Of a DNA stretch of 61,344 bases, positions 12,581 to 24,100 are shown in pieces (positions within the stretch are counted from its first letter, which is position 1; each line of letters begins with the position of its first letter). Origin of the DNA: Lingula anatina (Eukaryota > Brachiopoda > Lingulata > Lingulida > Lingulidae); assembly GCF_001039355.2 (NCBI RefSeq), contig NW_019775623.1:64001-125344 (forward strand), in the 5' to 3' direction. Under the pieces are notes generated by a model. It was not told the DNA's origin. It worked only from the letters and a program-made list of their open reading frames with translations, and made no database searches. The translations under genes were made by a program, and so were the position numbers.

Positions 12581-15500
12581 CAATATTGTATCCACAAGTG
12601 GAAGGTATCACACACTACCAGTGTTACTTTGTTACCACGGTACTGTTATAGGCGACAGACGCTGTTTTGAAAGCAATGTGCAAAACTCATTCTGCGCTGA
12701 GTTCGCAAAATTGCACACCAGTATGGCCTGCTCGTTATCACACACTGTTTTCCTATTTTGCGTCTGAAAAATCCCCATTGTTATTGTAATTAGGTAGAAT
12801 AACAAATGACAAGCCGTCGATAAAATGACATTATCATTCATATTGTACCGAAATGGCAAATGCTCTTACGTTTTACGGACAAACAAAGCGGCATAAGAAA
12901 CAGTTGATTGTTGCCAAGAATAAACAACGGCCACTAAATTTAGAATGAAATTTTCTGGAAAAATAAGGCCAATGCTCCACGGTGCTGCATGTCATGTAAA
13001 CGTACTAGCATGATGTCCTTGTACCCATAATATTCAAGGTTTATAAGAAGCTTGGAAATCAAAGGGGGGGGAGCGGTTTGAACGGGCAGGCAATTTAGCT
13101 TACGTCCGTCTTAGGGCACATCCCCAATGAAACTATCAGTCTATACATAGATCGATTCAACTCCACAGGGACTCTTGCTGAGTGCAATCAGATACGACGG
13201 TAGTTGCATTGGGGTTGAGCCCTTAAAGCATTGAAAAGTACAAGCTTGTTAACTTGAAATCATACTTCCCAACTGTACTCTAAGTCTTAATGTCATGATG
13301 GAACAAAAAGAATACCAAGAAAATGAATTCAGTGAAATGTCAGCAGTACCCTGCGGGGCTCAAGATGTCTGCTGTCTTCACCAAGAACTAGTGATTATGC
13401 ATCTCCAGCACCTGGAGTTAATCAATACCAGTGTCGATTGTCTGTCTATCGGTCTGTCTGCCTTTTGTATAGCTGTTGGTCCTTTTAATGTCAGTATCGG
13501 AATCGCCTCTCCGTTTCATAGAATTTTAAATCCGTTTATTGTTATTGTTATCATTTGTTGATGTTGTCAGTCTAACAGACATGGCAGGCCCTTAAATGTA
13601 TTCAGTGGGCGTGTACGTTCTTTACATATAACAAACATGGATTTCCTGATGATATAAGCAACTGTTGATAAAATTATGATCGACTGGCATATAAGCTCGT
13701 TTTCGATTTCTAAATTTCTCAATTTTAACCTCATGAGTGAAATTGACCAGCCCCTTTCCTTAAACGGTTTTGGAAGTGGTATACCTTGGCCGTTAAGGGG
13801 AATAAAAATATCCAGAAAACCTAAGTTGTTGTTGTTGTATAAAGGTTTAACCTTTGCCTTGAATCAGACCTTGATCTGTTCCAGCCAAGGACGTTCAATG
13901 TACGTTTTTGGTTCCAGCCAACCATGCCCATGTTGATATTTAACCCTCCTTAAGTTCACATTATCACCAATAACTACGATTTGCACCATGAGGGGAGGCT
14001 TTCATTCGTATAATCAATCTCATGTCGACAAATCAACGTTAAATAGCTTGGGGTTGTTGGCACAAAAGAACATCAGAACGAAGGCTGGTCATAGCTTTTA
14101 AAGCAAATTTTTTTTGCAGATTTCACTTCAGGTTAAATCTACAGTGGTCGTCTAAAAAGGTGTGACCTCTGGTCTTAAGCAGTTGCCATTTGTTTCATGT
14201 CACATGTTTCTTGTGTCTTGTGGCACATTACCACTGGCCATAAAAATACCCAGATAAAATCTTGGGCAAGACTTATCTTGGATCAAAGAAGCTGAAATTT
14301 TAGCCTAAAAGATAATACCAATCTTTGGTCTAAAGTTCCTCGTTGAAGCAGCCCTCCAAGATAGGCAAACCAGACATAACCATCTGATGGTGTCATGGAG
14401 ACGAGTAAACGCTGTTAATAATCAACAGGGTGGTCGTGATCATAATCGATCATTTATTTTAAGAAAATAAACGCTCTAGCTCTCTCGACAAACACATCTG
14501 TCATAAGAGGACTGGCTAAAATCTAAGATCCATGAAACTAACTTGTTTGGTGGGTCCTAGCTGCAACGCAACTTTATTTCTAGCTCGATGTCGTGATCGT
14601 CGAGAAAAGTTTCCTGACGTGGTGTTTGTAACGTATCTTGTATGCCAGTGAACAGCTGATTTACTAGAACCTAATTAGATTGTGACCCAAATTAGATTTG
14701 CTCTTTTGACATATGGGTATTGGAGTCAAGCTAAGACTGTACGTGAGTATGAACACATCAACCCAATTAAGCTCGGGACAAGGTGGGTTTGGATCGATTG
14801 GGGGCAATTATACACGTATTAGCATTCAATGAGAGTTTCTTATTTGAAAGACACAACTGTTTTATGTAGGTCGTATGGGATGGTGTAAGTACTAATAAGA
14901 TATGGCATAGACATTCCACCCCCATATTATTGTCGTATTGTTTATTCAGATTGTTCATTATTCAGATGGGAGAGAAAAAGCATGCACTGAGGTTTGGCCT
15001 ACAGAACCGTGTCTATCCACTTCAAGTACCTTTTGGGGGTAGCGGGAAAATCGATGAACGTAATAGTTTTGTGTTATTACCTTGATCCCCCTATGTAAGG
15101 ATAACCATTTCGCTCATGTTATCAGAAACCTGCTTAGAGGCCTATCTCTTTTTTAAAAGTTCATGACAGTCGGTCCCCTTTTAGTGCTTTAATTGTATTT
15201 CGGCAGAGAAGAGTAAGAATTGTAAATGGAGTGACAAACAATTCAAAAAAAAAAAAAAAGAACGAAGGGGGAGATTCCACTAGTTAGTCTGTCCCCTTGT
15301 TTCCCCCCCCCCTCCCCACACTCATACGCCTTTGTTATTGGTTTGAGCACAAAAGCAACCCGGAAATTTGTAAAACAGAAACATATTATGGCCTTTAGAT
15401 TTAATCACATTCCTGACATCGCATAATAGAGGTTGAAATATCAAAGCGTGTTACGAAGTGGTCATATGCAGTGCACTAATGTAATGTCTTCGGGCACAAG

Positions 15501-16017
15501 GACGGATTCAGACGCCATGCAATCTACTTATGTAAGGTTAGCTATTAGAGTGTGATGTTAAAAAATTCAGTAGTTACGTGTGTTTTATAAAATTGCAAGA
15601 GTAATTTTGTCTATGGGGGGGGGGGGGGCTTTGAAATTGTGATTGGGAAACCTAGGCGGCAAGTAGACGAACTAGTGACTGGTCAAGTACATGGTGTATA
15701 TTTCTAAAGTTATTAACTAAAAAAACTTACACTTTGGTGAGAAATTAGCTTTGAAAAGTCCGTTAAATGGCCTGGACACCAACCATACATCAAGAGGAGC
15801 TGAAACAACGGTTTATAGTGGTACCTTCAAATACCAGAGAATGCTCCAATGACGCCGACACCGAGATTGTTGACTTTTGGTTAAGATGTAGGTCATTTGA
15901 ATGTCAGAATTGCACCTGATAGCACGTATTTCAGTAGATTTTTAATGGATCGTCCCTCAAAGGCGTTATTTTGTGTAACCGCTACATGTCAGTGTTGTTC
16001 CACGATAGTCTATTTAC

Positions 16018-16060
<43 letters not shown>

Positions 16061-17443
16061 TTAAACTTCATTTATTGAGAGCAGAAACATGGTGAATCTA
16101 CAATGCATTTTCCCCATGGTCCTTGTAAGATAAGCAAGACTTGGTTTACTTCTAACGGTTTTAAAATAATTCCATGTTAGTACAAATCGAATTGATCGAT
16201 GGAGTCAACATCAAATAGTGCAGATAAAAATTCTTGCGGTTAAGTATTATATTTGAAGATAACAGGCACGAGAACGGAATAAAAACTCCATTTGACCATC
16301 CTATAGTAGTTTGCTTACAGATTTCTGTACGGCCCTTAGCTTTAGCTTCCCCTAAGACTGGATATATTGGAGATTTCAGTGGTTAGAACTATATTATATT
16401 TCATTTGTCCCTCAAGTAAATACTTACAGTGTAACAAATATGCATTGGACATAAACATCAATAGTTCAGATATTGTGTTATAAATGAACGAGTTCAAAAT
16501 AATATTGCAGTTTTTACAAGATTAGGTGTGAGTGGTATTTCTGGTCTCCCTGTGCGTACATGTATGATGGCAGAAGATCTGCTCTCTCTCTCTTCGATAT
16601 ATGACATAATTAAGGGAAGAGAATCTTCACTGAACTCACGAGCTCTCGAGGTAATAAAACAATCTAGTCCATTGGGTCTACCCATTTCACTGATGAAAAT
16701 CGGTGGTACCGATCGCAATGTTTTATCGTTGGTTTATTACTTTGGAATCCCAGTATTAGATTTTTTCTCAGATGTGATACCACGCTACTGAATGAGTCAG
16801 AACATTCCCTCCTTCTCCGATGCACGATTTGGTGGTAAATGTCAGGTCTTACATCAACTTAGGTTTTAATAACAGCGCGTGCAATATTTTATGGCAAAAA
16901 AGTCATTTCCTAGCAGTTTTATCAGATATTACCGTGATGCAAAGCGAGATTCGGAATACGGGGAGAAATTAGCGCCGGGGGGAGGGGGGGGGCAGATAGC
17001 TATAGTGAAATGTCCTGTTAAACGTACAGATGTGTTATTTCAAAAAAAAAAAATGAAAGAGTCGAGATTCATTTCTTTTTATTATCCGTTGAAGCCTGGA
17101 AGTAAGCTCTCCGGAAGTCCATTCATCTAGACTATTACACAGCTAACTGGCAGACAGTTCACATAATAGGCCGTGATTTGGTTTCTTCATTAAATGCGAA
17201 ACTTGAGAATACTTATGTCGACACTCAAATCAAGACTTATAAGCTTGGGCATCTCGATTGAGAATAAAACATCTCTGAGGTTCTCTCACTGATTTTCACA
17301 GGGAGATTAAGACTAGGGAGTATGTACTAGGGTATAAACCAAATCACCAGGGTAGACTCCAAGTACATCATTTCAGGTGAATTGCTTCAAAGATTGTCCA
17401 TGTTCCATTGTGTTTAACTTATATTTCCTTTTTTGTTCTCTAG
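12581..17443. other. Intergenic region upstream of the GPCR
   Basis: No gene was supported. It holds a G-run near 15616, poly-C near 15303, a (TTTA)n tract at 16011-16063 and a G-run near 16980. Overlapping frames on both strands at 16494-16791 have no domain or splice support. A 5' exon of the GPCR probably lies here but was not identified. Confidence 0.5.
16011..16063. repeat. (TTTA)n microsatellite
   Basis: About 13 tandem copies of a TTTA tetranucleotide. Confidence 0.95.
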
Positions 17444-17460
17444 ATGTGACATCCAATTAT

Positions 17461-18948
17461 ATGGACCGAGAGAATGCTGATGCTATTGCCAACAGACATA
17501 TTGACTTCCGCCAAGGAGAAAAAGACTTGAAAAAACCATTTCAATCAAAGAGAGCACTTCCCGAGGAACGCGGAACTGGGACCCCATATCGACATCAAAT
17601 TTCCTCGCGTCAAAGCCTTCCTGACAACCGAACGAACACGAAAGGGGTCCATAACTATTCACATCCTAAAGGCCTTCCGCACAAGAACTTCAGCCAAACC
17701 GGTCAGAATAATTCCATTATATCTCTTGATGTACAGGGCGTGGACCGGAGTTCTGAAAAGAATATGTTCGATCCCACCGCCTTTGACACGCTTCCCTCCT
17801 CTCAGTTCATGGAGATAAGAGTAGCAGATGCTATTCAAATGTACGTTCGACCGGTTATCGCTTTTGTAGGCGTCTTGGGTAATGCCCTAACGATTGCAGT
17901 TATGCTACGCCCTACGCTGCGTGATACACAGGGGAGTATGTACTTCGTTGCTCTTTCCGCTGTGGATTTGACGATCCTTATTTTGAATATCCCAAGACAC
18001 ACCACCCGTGCTTACGTAGATTTTGACATCCGGAAAGTGTCACAGTGGACGTGTCGATGGCATATTTTTCTTTTGTGGAGTTTTATGGACCTGAGCGCAT
18101 GGATCATCGCTGCCATCGCGATAGACAGGGCCATTGCTGTGTGTCAGCCGCTCAGAAAGAGACAAATAACCACCCGCAGAAGAAACAGAATCGTTTTGCT
18201 CTTTTTGACGTTCTTAACTTTTGCCGTCAACTTTCACGTGTTTTGGAGCTTTGGAGATTCCTTTGAAAGTTCCATTAATGGGACCACTCTCATTGGCCAC
18301 TGTGAGCTGAACACAGACGCAGGGTTATACGCTTTCAATACAAAGGTGCGTCCGTGGGTGGACCTCTTAGTATGGAACATAATCCCACTAATGATAATGC
18401 TCATTTGCAACTATTTTATAATCGCAAACTTAAGAAAAGTGGTGGCTCAGCGGAAGTTATTGAATTTTAAGCGCCACCACTGTATGACCAATAAAACAAA
18501 CAGGACAACGGTTTCTCTAGCTCTCATGCTCATAGCTATTAGTATATCGTTCTTCATTTTCACTAGTCCCACCGCCATATACCTTATCATTGAATACGAA
18601 GACCCAACAACTCAGTCTGTGGACGACGAACAGCACCTCAAGGCAAGAAAAAATATGATATACAGCATACTGGGTGTTGTTACGGCCACAAACTATGCCA
18701 CGAACTTCATCTGTTACTGCGTCAGCGGGACGCACTTTCGACGAGAAGCGATGTCGGTCTTTTTGAAGAGGAAACCCAGCGCGTCAACAATAGAACGAAA
18801 GCTGTCGGAGTCGCCATTGTCGAGAGAAGAGCCCAGTATCGTGTCCAGGGCTCTTGGTAACAGCGAGGAGGTGTACAAAATGGTCAGCTATCTTGCCTCC
18901 ACTGACTATTCACCGGTGCCACAAATTGGGGAATCCGACACAGTTTAA
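17461..18948 (+). CDS. Rhodopsin-class (class A) G protein-coupled receptor
   Basis: The frame encodes a seven-helix receptor of 495 residues counted from the ATG at 17461. A splice acceptor (TTTTTGTTCTCTAG, ending 17443) enters the same frame in phase 1, so an upstream coding exon or a 5' UTR intron is likely. The frame's first ATG at 17377 is probably intronic. Landmarks: a hydrophilic N-terminus of about 125 residues, GN of helix 1 (about 140-141), Cys 198 before helix 3, IDR in place of DRY (about 221-223), Cys 281 in loop 2 pairing with Cys 198, helix 6 with TSPTAIYL and no CWxP tryptophan, NFICY in place of NPxxY (415-419), and a tail ending in SDTV. The style resembles lophotrochozoan-expanded peptide-type receptors. 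The ligand cannot be assigned. An AATAAA lies about 250 bases after the stop. Confidence 0.9.
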   Translation: MDRENADAIANRHIDFRQGEKDLKKPFQSKRALPEERGTGTPYRHQISSRQSLPDNRTNTKGVHNYSHPKGLPHKNFSQTGQNNSIISLDVQGVDRSSEKNMFDPTAFDTLPSSQFMEIRVADAIQMYVRPVIAFVGVLGNALTIAVMLRPTLRDTQGSMYFVALSAVDLTILILNIPRHTTRAYVDFDIRKVSQWTCRWHIFLLWSFMDLSAWIIAAIAIDRAIAVCQPLRKRQITTRRRNRIVLLFLTFLTFAVNFHVFWSFGDSFESSINGTTLIGHCELNTDAGLYAFNTKVRPWVDLLVWNIIPLMIMLICNYFIIANLRKVVAQRKLLNFKRHHCMTNKTNRTTVSLALMLIAISISFFIFTSPTAIYLIIEYEDPTTQSVDDEQHLKARKNMIYSILGVVTATNYATNFICYCVSGTHFRREAMSVFLKRKPSASTIERKLSESPLSREEPSIVSRALGNSEEVYKMVSYLASTDYSPVPQIGESDTV

Positions 18949-19019
18949 AGTTGTCTTAAAAAGATTTATTGTTGTTGTTATATGTCTGTACTTAAATAAG
19001 TTTTGTTCAAATATTTTGT

Positions 19020-19062
19020 CTTATTATTATTATTATTATTATTATTATCATTATTATTATTG
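19020..19062. repeat. (ATT)n microsatellite in the GPCR 3' region
   Basis: ATT trinucleotide run with one interruption, lying between the GPCR stop and its likely polyadenylation signal, so probably transcribed as 3' UTR. Confidence 0.9.
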
Positions 19063-19199
19063 ATCGATTTCTATGTTGGTAGTTGTGGATAATTCCAAAA
19101 TATATTAAGCCACATGAATTATTTGTTGGTCCGTGATAGCCAAACCAGCATTTGTTTTTAAGAAATCATCACTGATCTCTTAAATGAAGCGAGAATAAT

Positions 19200-19205
19200 A
19201 ATAAA
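19200..19205 (+). terminator. Candidate polyadenylation signal of the GPCR
   Basis: AATAAA about 250 bases after the GPCR stop codon, in an AT-rich 3' flank. Confidence 0.5.
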
Positions 19206-21110
19206 ATGTTAATGTCGCCAGAAAAAAGTTCTCGTGAATTTCATATTTTGTAAATCGACACTGTGCGAGAACTAATAGTGAAAATAACAATAGTGTTTAC
19301 CTTTAGTCTACACAATAACAATTATGGCATGTTTAATGTTAATAGTGCATTGGAATTTAAAGCAGTTCATAATCCGTAAAATTGTGGAAATCTTAATGGT
19401 GCCTGATAATTCGCATGTGTTAACGGTACACAATTATTCCAGACACTGGCAAGGTTTCCGATACCCTTTACATCTGCACATGTGAAGGGGTTCGCGCATC
19501 TTGTTTAAACACCAGTGTCGTAAGGGAATGGCCTTTGTGATGGAAAGTGATAAGCGAACGACGCCTATGTGTGTATATCAGGCTTGCAGGAAAAACATTT
19601 CACCACTCAGAAGTACAATGATCCTCGTTTTTGTCACATAAGTCCGGGAGAAAAAAGCGACCGGGTTAAATGTTATCCCAGAAACACAAACTATACGTAA
19701 GCCAGGTGCCTCTCTCCACTCTCTACCAGAGCCACAGAGTTTATATTCCATTAGATATTCACGGATATTTTTCTCTGGCTAATCTGGTAAAGAGTAATCT
19801 CTCACGCCTGTGGTAGAAGGTAGCCTCTTAGGGGGCCCTGTGGTAGAGGGTAGCCTCTCAAGGGGCCTGTGGTAGAGGGTAACCTCTCATGGGCTGTTAA
19901 TTTAGTTCATGTAAAGGTCAAGATCAGTTGTTATCTCCTGTTGGGAGCTCTTGGTCTCATGCCATCCCCTCCTTTTTGAATCTTTATCCATTAAACCGGG
20001 AATTTGTTTTTAATGTACATTTTATTATTGCATTTTGCCTAATCGATCCCAGGTATCTATTTGCATGCATGGTTTTGTTAGTGTAAGGAATGGGCGAATT
20101 CTTCAATCTGCGATTTCGTTTAGTGAAAGTGTAGACTTCTTAATGGTTTTCGTATTGAATTGTTTACAGTGAGTTATACCTTTAGTATGGGTGAAGTATA
20201 TATCTAGGTTTAAAAGATATTTAGAAAAAAGACTTATTTTGAATAAAAAATGAATGTAAATAACGAATTGTTGGTGTAATTGATCGATGAAACTTCCTGT
20301 TCACTCAAAAGACGAGAACACATCTTCGCTGCAGTAAACAATTTTATTATCCACATGGAATGATAATATCGATAGTAAAAAGATAATGTTTTTAGCATCA
20401 ACAAACAGTTGTACTTTCAGGAACACATCCAGTTTGTCTTTAACTTACGCTGTGATCTATGATGTCTTCTTGGGTTTCAAAGTAGCGAAAACAACACCAA
20501 TGCTTCTTTTGCATCTGTGATTTGCTAACAAAACCACTTCCTGCATACTCCAATTAAATCCGTGAAAAAAAACCGTCGCACACGCTACTACAACCAGGAC
20601 TGTGTGCCGACGAGAGCCATTAATTATTCGCATAACGTTCCTGTACTCTCATAGCTACCATATGACAAGTGCGATGATGCATTGTGTTGACATCAAAACT
20701 ACCTCAGGATTGGAAAACAAGATAATGCACCTTTCACGTATCGCCTACGGTATATCAGGCTCAAGCCCACGAAGCTTTTAACCTCCATAGGAAGTTCACT
20801 TTCTAGGCACGATTTGTTATTTAATACATGGGTCTGGAAATGGAGTCTCTGGAGACGTGTCTTTAAGCAGCTTTCTTGACGTAGTGAGTAAAATCAGCCT
20901 GTTGTCATACTAACTTCGCTCTAAATAACTGAACCATTATTTTATTTGTGGGAGGGCACACAAAATAATTGACTGGAAAAGGCCTTCAATAATAATTGTC
21001 ATTTCTCTAATGCTTAGCTTTAAATAGATAATATTGGGGTTACAGTGGGATTTATGCAGCGTTTTTCTTACAATTATCCCAATTTTTTTTTTTTACTTTG
21101 TCAAGTTTGT
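19206..21110. other. Intergenic region between the GPCR and inhibitor gene B
   Basis: No gene was supported. It includes the 29-30 bp repeat at 19807-19895. The two flanking genes converge here (plus-strand GPCR, minus-strand inhibitor). Confidence 0.5.
19807..19895. repeat. Short tandem repeat, three copies of 29-30 bp
   Basis: Three copies of CCTGTGGTAGAGGGTAGCC-type units start at 19807, 19837 and 19866. They are slightly diverged. Confidence 0.85.
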
Positions 21111-21190
21111 TCAACAAACTAGTCTACCGGAGAAAGAATCAAAGCGGCATGGAACATTTGGGTTTCTGACGGGAAGACCCACTCTTGTAG
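21111..21190 (-). CDS. Gene B terminal exon, short Cys-containing tail
   Basis: A strong acceptor (GCTTTAATTTCAG) opens in phase 1 and the frame ends at TGA (21113-21111). The tail ends PCRFDSFSGRLVC. Gene A ends RCFNREFYTDPLTGRITC, so both share a Cys, then GR-x-C and stop. This shared ending confirms the exon although it is only 26 codons long including the stop. Confidence 0.8.
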
Positions 21191-24100
21191 CTGAAATTAA
21201 AGCAAATACAATTGTACAAATTGTATGAAATATAGTTTACTAGTATTAACCAAAACAGATATTAGTCGCGAACGCCTACTTTGGCGTGTAAAGACGAACA
21301 CGCTGGAGTACACGTGTGGATGCGTGCATATTCGTGCTCTCATGCGAACACTCGACCTAATATGATCCACACTAAAGGTTTGCCTGCACTTACACATACA
21401 CGTAGATATCTGCGGTTACCCTACACGTGAAAAGACGTGTGCTTCTGTTCACTTTTTGCACCTTAAAGGGTAATACATTCCCATAAATCCACCAGAGCCT
21501 AAGTTCACTAGGCGTCACGACCACGACACGACAGTAGATATTTGCGTCAGCTTGACTGAATCAAAACAACAATACCTAAGACAAAACCTGATTTATGTTA
21601 GGTATTTGTATCGCAGGAGAGGAAATGCACAATTTTCTCCTGATTGCACCCCGTCAACATTAATCTTCGACCCGTTTTACATAAGAGCTACAGCCCAAAG
21701 ATTGTCCTGAACTTTCAGACCAAAGTTTAAGTCTACTTTCATGCACCCAACATAAATCGGCAGTAGAGCAATGAATGAAACGCTTTACCTGGTTTATAAC
21801 TGGAGAGACATGGTTAATGTTTCAGAGCAATATTTACTTTATATTTACATATCAACAACCCTTGGTGTGAATTTAATTTGAACCGACCAAACTTTGGGCT
21901 ATAAAATGCTAAGGCCAATTTTGGAGTTCAGGCTATTTTGTAAAACCAGTCCCTGAGCACTGTTGTCCTTGTGGGAACTCACCTAAAAGACGGCACTCGT
22001 TCCGTGTCACACACCTTCCGTTTTCAAAAAACGGTCTTTCCATCGGGCACATGCACCCGGGCTTGCACGTTGTCACACAGCGTGGGGAGGGGTTAGAGCA
22101 CGTGCGAGTGCACGTCAGTCCGCAGTTGGAGAATACAAGGCCGTCTGGGCAGACTGAAATTATGGAGAACGGAAAAAGGACAGTCAGTGTATCATAAAAA
22201 CTAAATTCGTCTTGACGCAGTAAAACGGGGCATATAATAAAAGCTTACAAACAGCGTATAAAATCTGTGTGTGAAATATGTTTCCGCACAACACACACAT
22301 TTCATAAGTGATTTTCAACAAAAAGTGAAAGAGGGCTGTGACAAAATTCTTTGCCTCCTTTGATTTGAAGACACCATTTTAAGGTTCGATTGTTTGCAAA
22401 ACGTGAATAATGGTGAAACACGGTGGTGAGCTACTGTTGAAGCCTCCGACATACTGTACAATTACATTCGGACACAGTGGCTTGAATTTTACGAACAAAT
22501 TTCATTTTTTTACCCTTCATAAATATAAAACAGGTCATTTGAGAAGTAAAAATACTTAATTTGTGTAAAACATTTCGACTTTGGTGTTGCTCTAAAGCCT
22601 TCCTCAGTGAGAAGGTACATGTAACTTTCTACACCTCAAATTACTTGTAAAAATGAGATCAGTGTAAAACACATTATTTACACGTGAAAATAAAATTATT
22701 GAAAGTAACCTGAGGTGATTACCTTGAGATGGTCCAGGAGGTCTTCTTGGTCTTTGCAGAGGATTTCTAGGGGCTGGAAATGAACAAATGGTATTTTGAA
22801 AAAAAATTAAAGCTGATATCGGATATTCGGTCGGTGCGTACTATATAATACTACATACCAGCAGTGCCTCATGCCGCAACATATTTTTAAGAGTTTGTTT
22901 TAATAGAAGTCTTTTTGTGTCCATTCCTACAAAAATAACAAGGTTCTTCCTGTGCTGCAGGACCTTAATCGACCTTTATATCAACTATCAACTTTTATAC
23001 ATGTACCATACTGTGATCGCAGCATTTACTATGACCAATGCCTGTCAAAAAACGGCCAAAGCTTCTGGAACACGATTCCAATATTTCGTCTAATTCATCT
23101 TTATCTTTTGAAACAGATGCCACTTAGCGATCATTTGATACATGAGAGAGAAGAAATGTGTGCCGAAACATCGCAAAGTGAAACATCCAAATGTGTTAGC
23201 TGTGACGCCAGTTTTACGCAAATGCGTTTCCATTCGAAGGTATCGAAAAAGGAAGTTTGATAATAAATGTATAAGATACATTGACTGTAGGCTCACAAAG
23301 ATGCTTGGGGCAGCTAGTTACGTTGATGTAGGAAAAGGTAAACACCTTTTAAAGATCCCCAAAAGTTAATTAATAATCTCAAGGAATTGGGCAGTCCCCA
23401 CTTGTCCCTCCCCCTTACAGCCTTCGGTGCTGGATACCAAATGCAAATTTCCTGGGGATCCTCGAAAATGCTCCACTGGAATCATGTTTAATATGCTTAT
23501 GTCTGATGGTACACAATTTGTTTTCTTGTGAAAAAAAATCGACAAATAAATCACAATTCCTTTAAGAAAAAAAAGACTTACGGAGAGGATCCGTGGTCTG
23601 CACGCGAGTCTGACCGCCAATTCTCGGAACCATGCACGTGTTCTCGCACTCTGCGCGAGATCTGAAATTATTCCCGTTGCCACGACAGCCACCATAGTCA
23701 AACTGCTCACACCGTCCAGCGTTGGCGTTGTAGTGGAAGCGATCTAATTTGGCTCGGCAGGGACCGACATCCTTTCCCAATGTACATACTTGGTTTGAGG
23801 TTTGCCCCAATCCTGTATATGTAATAGATGGTATAAGATGTAATGATGATTTTGGCAGTTGAAATTGTATTTTCATGTATAACGAACAAGCAATCATTTT
23901 AAAGTTAGTTATTGATACTTTTATATGTTATAAAAATATTTTATATTTATACTTTTATAAGTACGAATGTGCTCATATGTGTGTATACATGTATGTGTGT
24001 GCAGTGTATATGTACCGCGTATGTACATGCATAAGTACCTGTACGTCTGTATAGGTCGGTAACCATACATGTTGCTGTTTTGAGCAGCTAAGACTACATG

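Noticed and set aside
16494-16791. Overlapping ORFs on both strands upstream of the GPCR
   Set aside because: Neither has a domain, and no donor joins them to the phase-1 acceptor at 17443.
17377-17460. First 28 codons of the GPCR frame
   Set aside because: They overlap a pyrimidine tract and a TAG acceptor ending at 17443, so the early part is more likely intron than protein.
23090-23369. Lys/Arg-rich plus-strand frames inside gene B
   Set aside because: They lie in an intron on the opposite strand, overlap a minus-strand frame, and have no domain support.
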